The notes below the pieces were generated by a model. It searched no databases. It saw only the letters and a list, made by a program, of their open reading frames with translations, and was not told the origin of the DNA. 64,000 nt of DNA from Atlanticothrix silvestris CENA357 (GTDB taxonomy: Bacteria; Cyanobacteriota; Cyanobacteriia; Cyanobacteriales; Nostocaceae), in contig NZ_JAECZB010000113.1 of assembly GCF_016056295.1 (NCBI RefSeq), forward strand, positions 1 through 64,000. Direction: 5' to 3'. Below are positions 58,245 through 64,000 of the stretch, one piece after another. Position numbers and translations under genes: made by a program. Position 1 is the first letter of the stretch; every line of letters begins with the position of its first letter.

Positions 58245-59231
58245 ATGCCAACATCTGGAATTGACGCTAAAGACGCAGCAGCCATCCAAGCAGCCAGAGA
58301 AGGGGTTGCTATATGCGATCGCTCATTCTGGGGACGAATCCGTGTTTCTAAAGATGACCGGATTCGGTTTTTACACAACCAAAGTACTAATGACTTCCAG
58401 AGCCTCAAACCAGGACAGGGCTGTGATACTGTCATGGTGACATCCACAGCCCGTACAATTGATTTAGTCACAGCCTATATTCTCGACGATGCAGTATTAC
58501 TGCTGGTTTCACCTAATCGTTGTGAGTTTTTGATGCAATGGCTGGATCGTTATATTTTCTTTGCTGACAAGGTGCAATTAGCAGATGTTACCAACGAAAC
58601 CGCAACCTTCAGCTTGATTGGGCCAGGAAGTGATGCTGTAGTAGAAAAGCTAGGTGCTGGAGCAATTATCGGTCAACCCTACGGTAATCATTTGTCAATC
58701 AATGAGGGGCTAATAGTTGCAGTGGGTAGCGGCTTAGCTTCTATGGGATATACCCTGATTTTGCCAGTTTCGCAAAAACAGCAGGTGTGGAACCAAATTT
58801 TAGAATTAGGGGCGCTAGAATTGAGCGATCGCGCTTGGGATACATTACGCATATTACAAGGTCGTCCAGCCCCAGATTTGGAACTTACAGACGATTACAA
58901 TCCTCTAGAAGTTGGTCTATGGCAAACTATTTCTTTTACTAAAGGTTGCTACATCGGGCAAGAAACTATTGCTAGATTAAGCACATATAAAGGTGTAAAG
59001 CAATACCTCTGGGGTATTCGCCTCAATGCTCCCGCTGAAATAGGAAGTGCGATCGCTCTTGGAGATGAAAAAGTTGGCAAACTTACCAGCTACACTGAAA
59101 CTGCCGATGGTTACTTTGGATTGGGTTATATTCGTAGCAAAGCTGGTGGCGTTGGTTTGAAAGTTAAAGTAGGAGAAACCGAAGGTGAAATAGTAGAAGT
59201 CCCATTTGTTTCTCACGAATATCCTAATTAG
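58245..59231 (+). CDS. ygfZ: YgfZ/GcvT-like folate-binding protein
   Basis: The 328-residue protein belongs to the tetrahydrofolate-binding YgfZ family, which supports assembly or repair of certain iron-sulfur clusters. The family hallmark is KGCYIGQETIARLSTYKGVK (K-G-C-Y-x-G-Q-E), with its conserved cysteine. The N-terminus (REGVAICDRSFWGRIRVSKD) and folate-domain segments (FLHNQSTNDF) also match. The gene is followed 105 nt later by a DUF2996 gene on the same strand. Confidence 0.9.
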   Translation: MPTSGIDAKDAAAIQAAREGVAICDRSFWGRIRVSKDDRIRFLHNQSTNDFQSLKPGQGCDTVMVTSTARTIDLVTAYILDDAVLLLVSPNRCEFLMQWLDRYIFFADKVQLADVTNETATFSLIGPGSDAVVEKLGAGAIIGQPYGNHLSINEGLIVAVGSGLASMGYTLILPVSQKQQVWNQILELGALELSDRAWDTLRILQGRPAPDLELTDDYNPLEVGLWQTISFTKGCYIGQETIARLSTYKGVKQYLWGIRLNAPAEIGSAIALGDEKVGKLTSYTETADGYFGLGYIRSKAGGVGLKVKVGETEGEIVEVPFVSHEYPN

Positions 59232-59336
59232 GACTTCACTAGCTATAGCTAAGCTCTCCTATGTCAAAATGAAGATAACTTACTACCTCAAGGTGAGCGA
59301 TCGCTCTGAAAGCTAGATAAAGGATTGACCTGAGCA

Positions 59337-59981
59337 ATGGCAGACCCAACCAATCATAATCAAGCGGGAGAGGTGGCTCCCAGCACTGTTGACAAACAGG
59401 CCCCCACTGTCGCCGAAGAAAACGCTCCTAGTACTGACGAATCAGTAGCAACAGATATCCCTACTGCCAACACGCCAGATCCCAAAGCAGCAAACCCGAA
59501 AGCTAACCCCAATGCTGCTAAACAAGAAAAACCCGCAGCAGCTGCTAAAGCTGCACCAGCAGGAGAAAAACCAGCCGCAGCTAAAGCAGCCAAAAAAGAG
59601 AAACCCCCCGCTGTTGAAGATAAGCCGTTTGTAGAGTTTGTGCAGCAAGATTATTTGCCAGCATTGGAAAAAGCGATCAAAGAGCAAGGGGTACAAGATT
59701 TACAGCTATCTTTTGCCAAGCAGAAACTTCCTGTTGCTGGCTTAGGATCAGCCGAAGAATGCTGGCAAGTAATAGGTAGTTGGCAAAATGGTTTGCGTCA
59801 GTTTAATGTCTATTTCCCTGATGAAGATATTTCTGGCAAAAAGGGCTTTTCTTGTAATGAAGGCAAAAGACCTAGCACTCTAGAGTCATTCCTCATTGAT
59901 GAGCGCAAAATTACCCTTGACTTACTGGTATTTGGTTTACTCCAGCGTTTGAATGGTCAAAAGTGGCTGGGTAGAAATTAG
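59337..59981 (+). CDS. DUF2996 family protein with an Ala/Pro/Lys-rich N-terminus
   Basis: The 214-residue cyanobacteria-specific protein has two parts. Residues 1-95 are low-complexity, rich in Ala, Pro, Lys and Glu (AAAKAAPAGEKPAAAKAAKK) and probably disordered. Residues 98-214 are the DUF2996 domain (FVEFVQQDYLPALEKAIKEQ ... LVFGLLQRLNGQKWLGRN). Its 3' end originally overlapped the stop of the TM2 gene on the other strand; an 88-bp copy of this junction now lies 751 bp downstream. The function is unknown. Confidence 0.85.
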   Translation: MADPTNHNQAGEVAPSTVDKQAPTVAEENAPSTDESVATDIPTANTPDPKAANPKANPNAAKQEKPAAAAKAAPAGEKPAAAKAAKKEKPPAVEDKPFVEFVQQDYLPALEKAIKEQGVQDLQLSFAKQKLPVAGLGSAEECWQVIGSWQNGLRQFNVYFPDEDISGKKGFSCNEGKRPSTLESFLIDERKITLDLLVFGLLQRLNGQKWLGRN

Positions 59982-60030
59982 TTAAGTTCGTCCAATCAGT
60001 AAATGACGGCTCCAGGAATGGGGTCGTTAT
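59943..60030 (+). repeat. Left copy of an 88-bp imperfect direct repeat around a toxin-antitoxin module
   Basis: Matches 60694-60781 at constant offset 751, with roughly ten mismatches, mainly at 59971-59972 and 59991-60004. It covers the end of the DUF2996 gene plus a decayed copy of the end of the TM2 gene. Confidence 0.8.
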
Positions 60031-60299
60031 TACAACTGAGATAGTAGCCTATTATACTCTGTATGCGACCCTACCCAAAACCAAATAACTGTATCTCCCT
60101 CTAACTGTCCAACTGCTCGATAGCTTTTGCTGACTCTAGCAGAATAAATAGGTAATTCTGGATGTACTTTTTTAAAACGTAAACTGGGATGGTTTGAGTC
60201 TTGTTTAAATTGGCGATATGCTTCGCAGGTTTGCTCTCGAACATTTTCAGGTAAACTACCAAAAGTTTGGCGAAACTGAGAAGTGATGCGAGAATTCAC
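60030..60299 (-). CDS. RelE/ParE-type toxin
   Basis: The 89-residue protein fits small type II toxins related to RelE/HigB. It has a basic N-terminal helix (SRITSQFRQTFGSLPENVRE), a beta core (HPELPIYSARVSKSYRAVGQ) with conserved arginines, and the ending TVIWFWVGSHTEYNRLL. In this superfamily H-x-x-Y near the end contributes to RNA binding or cutting. It overlaps the upstream antitoxin gene by 4 bp. The module sits inside an 88-bp duplication, showing it was inserted between two older genes. Confidence 0.8.
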   Translation of the reverse strand: MNSRITSQFRQTFGSLPENVREQTCEAYRQFKQDSNHPSLRFKKVHPELPIYSARVSKSYRAVGQLEGDTVIWFWVGSHTEYNRLLSQL

Positions 60300-60514
60300 A
60301 ATGTGTCTGGGTCTAACTGTTGAGTTTTACCTGCGCGATATTCAACCATTGCTTGGGCTGCTAGTAGAGCGAGTGTATCTGGAGAACGGGAAAAAGCTTC
60401 ATCCCATCGCTGTTCATCTTCCAGTTCTTCTAAAATCATCGTAGCCATAGCATCTTGTTGACTAGCTGGTAAGCTTTTGAGTTTGATAATGGCTTGTTCG
60501 AGTAATTCGGTCAT
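60296..60514 (-). CDS. Antitoxin of the adjacent RelE/ParE-type toxin
   Basis: The 72-residue acidic protein (TELLEQAIIKLKSLPASQQD ... EELEDEQRWDEAFSRSP) matches cyanobacterial antitoxins that precede RelE-like toxins. The first half probably forms the regulatory helix pair and the second half wraps the toxin. Its stop overlaps the toxin start by 4 bp (ATGA), giving antitoxin-first translation. The pair may autoregulate from the promoter just upstream at about 60515-60560. Confidence 0.78.
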   Translation of the reverse strand: MTELLEQAIIKLKSLPASQQDAMATMILEELEDEQRWDEAFSRSPDTLALLAAQAMVEYRAGKTQQLDPDTL

Positions 60515-60563
60515 GGTGAATGATTATCCTCGATTACAAAAAATTTAGCGATCGCTCTTCTTC

Positions 60564-60595
60564 CTTGAAGCTACAATCATTTGCGTAGCTTCAAG
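60564..60595. repeat. 11-bp inverted repeat upstream of the toxin-antitoxin module
   Basis: cttgaagctac (60564-60574) pairs perfectly with gtagcttcaag (60585-60595), loop 10 nt. It lies 50 nt upstream of the antitoxin start, so it could be an operator. No T run adjoins it. Confidence 0.5.
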
Positions 60596-60693
60596 ACAAT
60601 ACCCAACTTGAGGCGACTGTTTGTAGCAACTGGTGTTTAAGACACGCCTACATTAGATAGCTTGACCGCAGAGTAAACCAACACCTCCAGCTA

Positions 60694-60781
60694 CAGCGTT
60701 TGAATGGTCAAAAGTGGCTAAGTAGAAATTAGTTAAGTTCGTGGAAGTGGTAGGTGACGGCTCCAGTAATGGGGTCGTTAT
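60694..60781 (+). repeat. Right copy of the 88-bp imperfect direct repeat
   Basis: Pairs with 59943-60030. This copy holds the intact 3' end of the TM2 gene and an extra copy of the DUF2996 gene end. Confidence 0.8.
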
Positions 60782-61226
60782 CTATTTTGACATAACCTGA
60801 TTTCAGCATTTCCTTGAGTGCAGTTTCCACTTCCGCAAAGCTAGCTTTTGTTGCTTTCACCCCTTGAGTCACAGTCAGAGTACCACCTTTTTTTTCTGCT
60901 GCATCAATCAGTTCAACCATGAGTTGATTCCCTGTTGGGCGATGGACTTGAGAAGCCACAGCGAATTGATTCTGCGGTACACCAAAGGGAGATAAACCAG
61001 CTTTTATTCTCAGGTTGTTTTCATATTCCTCGACCATCCCAGGCATAATTACTAGATCGACAATTTGTCCGATGTACAACAAACCACCTGTACACAGCCA
61101 CAATAAGCCTGTCCCGATTTTGCCATTATATAAACGGTGTAGTCCTCCTAAGCCAAAAAAACCGACTGCACATAATATATAAGAGATAAGAAGACGGTCT
61201 TTGTGCTGATTATTTTCAAGATTCAT
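60729..61226 (-). CDS. TM2-domain membrane protein
   Basis: The 165-residue protein has a TM2 domain at residues 10-65: a first helix (LISYILCAVGFFGLGGLHRL), the YNGKIGTGLLWL loop and a second helix with the G-x-x-x-x-x-D pattern (GGLLYIGQIVDLVIMPGMV). A C-terminal soluble region (about 95-165) looks like a small winged-helix unit (TVTQGVKATKASFAEVETAL). Its stop is inside the right 88-bp repeat. The function is unknown. Confidence 0.85.
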   Translation of the reverse strand: MNLENNQHKDRLLISYILCAVGFFGLGGLHRLYNGKIGTGLLWLCTGGLLYIGQIVDLVIMPGMVEEYENNLRIKAGLSPFGVPQNQFAVASQVHRPTGNQLMVELIDAAEKKGGTLTVTQGVKATKASFAEVETALKEMLKSGYVKIDNDPITGAVTYHFHELN

Positions 61227-61563
61227 CTTTTTTTCAACCCTTTGGATTTGCTCTTATTGTGTAAGATGGTTTTCCTGGACTGATTTGTTTCAATGAAGTT
61301 AATCTCATGCTTTCAAGCCAGAGAATAGAAACATGGCGTATCTTTTTGACTTTAGCTGACTACCAATTTGCAATTTTCAATTTCGGAAACTTGGAAGTAT
61401 TGTTGCAACTCTTAACGTTTTAGCTACTAGTTTCCAACCTGCGCCTTGGTAGACTGAACTTTATACAAATCAATTATTGCCGTCTGCTGCGCCTTGTGAG
61501 AGCATTACCTTTGGCTTTCTGATGTACTCAAGATAATAATAAAGACAAAAGAGCAATTAAGAC
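61227..61563. other. Spacer between TM2 gene and acsF
   Basis: 337 bp without a gene. The acsF promoter should be within the last 150 bp. I saw no convincing motif. Confidence 0.45.
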
Positions 61564-62640
61564 ATGGTAGATTCCCTCAAAAAACCAGGCTTTGAAGAAA
61601 TACGGCCAGGAATTAAAGTCCCGGCACGAGAAACCCTATTAACACCCCGGTTTTATACTACCGATTTTGATGAAATGGCGCGGATGGACATTTCCGTCAA
61701 CGAAGACGAGCTAATAGCCATCCTAGAAGAGTTTCGTGTTGACTACAACCGCCATCACTTTGTTCGAGATGCCGAGTTTGAACAATCTTGGGATCATATT
61801 GATGGGGAAACTCGCAAATTATTCGTAGAATTTCTAGAACGCTCTTGTACAGCAGAATTCTCAGGGTTTTTGTTGTACAAAGAACTCGGCCGCCGTTTAA
61901 AAGACAAAAGCCCCCTTGTGGCAGAGTGCTTCAACTTGATGTCACGGGATGAAGCCCGTCATGCTGGCTTTTTGAACAAAGCGCTGTCAGACTTCAATCT
62001 CTCCCTAGATTTAGGGTTTTTGACCAAGAGTCGCAGCTATACCTTCTTTAAACCAAAATTTATCTTCTACGCTACTTATCTTTCTGAAAAGATTGGTTAT
62101 TGGCGGTATATCACCATTTATCGTCATCTAGAAGCACATCCTGAAGACAGAGTTTATCCAATTTTCCGGTTCTTTGAGAACTGGTGTCAGGATGAAAATC
62201 GTCACGGAGATTTCTTTGATGCGATCATGAAATCCCAACCACAAATGCTGAATGATTGGAAAGCTAGACTGTGGAGTCGCTTCTTTTTGTTGTCAGTATT
62301 TGCCACAATGTATCTCAATGACATCCAACGCAAAGACTTTTATGCCTGTCTTGGATTAGATGCACGAGAGTACGACATTCATGTAATCAAGAAGACAAAT
62401 GAAACCGCAGGCAGAGTCTTCCCACTGATGTTGGATGTAGATAATCCAGAATTTTATCAGCGGTTGGATATTTGTATCCAGAATAACGAAAAATTGAGTG
62501 CGATCGCTAACTCCAACACTCCCAAATTCCTGCAATTCTTCCAAAAGCTACCAATTTATGCATCTCACGGCTGGCAACTTCTACGGCTGTACTTGATGAA
62601 ACCGATTGATGCTGTTCCTGCTCAAGGTGCAGCTCGCTAG
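61564..62640 (+). CDS. acsF: Mg-protoporphyrin IX monomethyl ester (oxidative) cyclase
   Basis: AcsF uses O2 and a di-iron centre to form the fifth ring of chlorophyll. The 358-residue protein has the family start ([20 protein letters not shown]) and iron-binding E-x-x-H motifs: RDEARHAGF and DENRHGDF. Additional helix glutamates lie in SCTAEFSG. Length is normal. It is followed by a strong terminator, then chlH on the same strand about 510 bp later, so the two chlorophyll genes are neighbours but probably separate transcripts. Confidence 0.96.
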   Translation: MVDSLKKPGFEEIRPGIKVPARETLLTPRFYTTDFDEMARMDISVNEDELIAILEEFRVDYNRHHFVRDAEFEQSWDHIDGETRKLFVEFLERSCTAEFSGFLLYKELGRRLKDKSPLVAECFNLMSRDEARHAGFLNKALSDFNLSLDLGFLTKSRSYTFFKPKFIFYATYLSEKIGYWRYITIYRHLEAHPEDRVYPIFRFFENWCQDENRHGDFFDAIMKSQPQMLNDWKARLWSRFFLLSVFATMYLNDIQRKDFYACLGLDAREYDIHVIKKTNETAGRVFPLMLDVDNPEFYQRLDICIQNNEKLSAIANSNTPKFLQFFQKLPIYASHGWQLLRLYLMKPIDAVPAQGAAR

Positions 62641-63153
62641 GTTATAAAATTTGTGCAAAAGTTGAAGTGGTTCTGTTATTTACAGAACCACTTTTTTTAG
62701 GTGACTCATAATAAAATCTCTTGCTTTTCCTCAGCGCCCTCAGCGACTCTGCGGTTTAAAATTAATTTATTTAACCACAGAGACCCAGAGGGGACACTTG
62801 CGTGGGCGGGTTTCCCGACTTGAGGAGGCAGTGCGTTGGGCGGGTTCCCCGACTTGTAGCAACTGCCGTCAAAGTGTCCGTGACACAGAGTAAGGAGTTT
62901 AAAGAAGCATTTAATTGATTAACATTTTTACTCACCCTGACTACGAACACTTATCACTTATGGCCAAAAAAAGACCCCCGGTAGCAAGCCGAGGGATTCT
63001 GCAAGTCGGTATTGTCGCATAAAGACATTCGCGAATCTCACCATACCAAGCCGAAAATTATAAAAGTTGCCAAATTGCCAAGATAAATATTCAGCCATCA
63101 AACCAAAAGCACGTTTAAGATCTAGGTAAAGAAATACTTCGTAGCTTACGTGC
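62641..63153. other. Spacer between acsF and chlH with nested repeats
   Basis: After the terminator comes an inverted repeat (ctctgcggttt / aaccacagag, about 62748-62782). A block holding two 20-bp copies (tgggcgggtttcccgacttg, 62803-62822 and 62837-62856, one mismatch) interrupts what looks like a continuous gacacagag-type repeat. No gene; the chlH promoter should be near 63050-63140. Confidence 0.5.
62665..62698 (+). terminator. Rho-independent terminator of acsF
   Basis: Perfect 11-bp stem aagtggttctg/cagaaccactt (62665-62675 with 62683-62693), 7-nt loop, followed by a run of T, 25 nt after the stop codon. Confidence 0.85.
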
Positions 63154-64000
63154 ATGAAACGCATCGTCTTGATTGCTGGCTTTGAATCGTTTAACGCTGA
63201 CTTGTATCGAAAAGCAGCCGAGTTGGCTAATTCTCGCTGTCCTGATTTAGATATTCGGGTATTTAGCGATCGCAATATTACCACCAACCGCCAGGAAGTA
63301 GAAGCAGCACTCAAAGACGCTGACGTGTTTTTTGGTAGCTTACTATTTGATTATGACCAAGTTGTGTGGTTGCGCGATCGCATTGCCCAAACTCCCATCC
63401 GCCTCGTGTTTGAGTCAGCTTTGGAATTGATGAGTTTAACTAAACTGGGTGACTTTGCCATTGGCGATAAACCCAAAGGAATGCCCAAACCAGTTAAATT
63501 CATCCTCGATAAATTTAGCAACGGACGAGAAGAAGATAAACTTGCTGGTTATATTAGTTTCTTAAAAATCGGCCCTAAACTACTAAAATTTGTCCCAGTC
63601 CAAAAAGTCCAAGACTTACGCAACTGGTTAATTATCTATGGTTATTGGAATGCTGGCGGTTCAGAAAACGTCGCTTCATTATTCTGGATACTGGCAGAAA
63701 AATACCTGGGGTTAAAAGTTGGCGATATTCCCCCACCAGTGGAAACCCCAAATATAGGATTACTGCATCCCGATTATCAAGGTTTTTTTGAATCGCCTCG
63801 CAAATACCTAGAATGGCATCAAACCTCTTGTAGAGACGCGATTAATCGCGTCTCTACAAAACCCATTGTTGGGATTCTCCTATACCGTAAACATGTCATC
63901 ACCAAACAACCTTACATTCCCCAAATGATTCGCCGTTTTGAAGCAGCGGGTTTGATACCTTTGCCAATTTTCATCAACGGTGTCGAAGGACATGTAGCGG
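63154..64000 (+). CDS. chlH: Magnesium chelatase subunit H, 5' part (runs off the window)
   Basis: ChlH is the porphyrin-binding subunit that inserts Mg2+ into protoporphyrin IX; full length is about 1,330 residues. The first 282 codons are here, starting MKRIVLIAGFESFNADLYRK. Family segments include FFGSLLFDYDQVVWLRDRI, PIRLVFESALELMSLTKLGD and GILLYRKHVITKQPYIPQMI. A perfect 32-bp palindrome (63828-63859) lies in frame and encodes the residues CRDAINRVST plus flanks, in a loop region that varies between species. The frame remains open to the edge. Confidence 0.95.
   Translation, partial: MKRIVLIAGFESFNADLYRKAAELANSRCPDLDIRVFSDRNITTNRQEVEAALKDADVFFGSLLFDYDQVVWLRDRIAQTPIRLVFESALELMSLTKLGDFAIGDKPKGMPKPVKFILDKFSNGREEDKLAGYISFLKIGPKLLKFVPVQKVQDLRNWLIIYGYWNAGGSENVASLFWILAEKYLGLKVGDIPPPVETPNIGLLHPDYQGFFESPRKYLEWHQTSCRDAINRVSTKPIVGILLYRKHVITKQPYIPQMIRRFEAAGLIPLPIFINGVEGHVA
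63828..63859. repeat. 32-bp perfect palindromic repeat inside chlH
   Basis: The left half ttgtagagacgcgatt (63828-63843) is followed directly by its exact reverse complement (63844-63859). A degenerate relative occurs in the spacer near 58072-58098. It is carried in frame, without a stop, within the chlH coding sequence. Confidence 0.85.

Noticed and set aside
59360-59593. Minus-strand frame opposite the DUF2996 gene
   Set aside because: A shadow of the Ala/Pro/Lys-rich coding region; its Ala/Gly pattern comes from the codon bias of the real gene.
62958-63314. 118-codon minus-strand frame at the chlH start
   Set aside because: It overlaps the well-supported chlH 5' end and has no recognisable features.
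1-64000. CRISPR arrays, rRNA, tRNA, prophage genes
   Set aside because: Spacers were scanned for regular repeat-spacer units, tRNA T-loop signatures and phage-type genes. None was convincing; a covariance-model search was not possible.

Overview
The window looks like chromosomal DNA from a filamentous, probably heterocyst-forming, Nostocales cyanobacterium (Nostoc/Anabaena/Calothrix type). The evidence is the gene content: carboxysome genes, NDH-1 CO2-uptake genes, orange carotenoid protein, LL-diaminopimelate aminotransferase, and the chlorophyll genes acsF and chlH. GCGATCGC (HIP1) sites are very frequent. Spacers hold the heptanucleotide-type and palindromic repeats typical of this group. 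No rRNA, tRNA, CRISPR array or prophage was recognised. Species was not determined.

Layout. 1-1.7 kb: an IS630-family element with a broken transposase, inserted into an OmpR-type response regulator gene. 2-6.6 kb: a type IIA topoisomerase A subunit without a GyrA box, a single-domain response regulator and a TPR lipoprotein-like or secreted protein. 7.3-13.8 kb: a MacAB-like export system (adaptor, permease, ATPase). Its ATPase gene is separated from the permease gene by about 3 kb of accessory and decaying DNA: an Rpn/DUF4351 protein, a heptapeptide-coding minisatellite, a CHAT/TPR-type protein lacking its C-terminus, an antisense pseudogene and a toxin-antitoxin remnant. 14-24.7 kb: dapL, ocp, a type II NADH dehydrogenase, a SafE/ferric-reductase-like membrane fusion with a small secreted partner, an M28 peptidase, and the shikimate-pathway genes aroF and aroH. 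25-31.8 kb: ddl, a PlsC-type acyltransferase, a DUF4360 protein, a CorA-type transporter and a 2-oxoglutarate/Fe dioxygenase.

32.1-36.7 kb holds the most notable accessory system. A small Trypco1-type protein overlaps a 1412-residue protein that combines a trypsin-like protease with an intact His-Asp-Ser triad, a STAND NTPase, a membrane segment and 14 WD40 repeats. This architecture fits NTP-dependent conflict (immunity or self/non-self) systems predicted in multicellular bacteria. glyS and murD follow.

40.5-51.8 kb is a CO2-concentrating supercluster. ndhF4-ndhD4-cupB (constitutive-type CO2 uptake NDH-1 complex) runs leftward. ccmK2-ccmK1-ccmL-ccmM-ccmN-ccmO (beta-carboxysome shell and core) runs rightward from the shared 656-bp spacer, followed by a LysR-type CO2-responsive regulator. 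ccmM has a clear internal GTG start with its own ribosome-binding site, which would make the short CcmM isoform.

51.9-57.3 kb is a leftward run that may concern iron or siderophores: fetAB, a type II thioesterase, a penicillin-acylase (AiiC/PvdQ) homologue and an orphan FecE-type ATPase. 58-64 kb: ygfZ, a DUF2996 protein, and a toxin-antitoxin pair lying inside an 88-bp duplication of the neighbouring gene ends. A TM2 protein, acsF, and the 5' part of chlH carrying an in-frame 32-bp perfect palindromic repeat complete the window.
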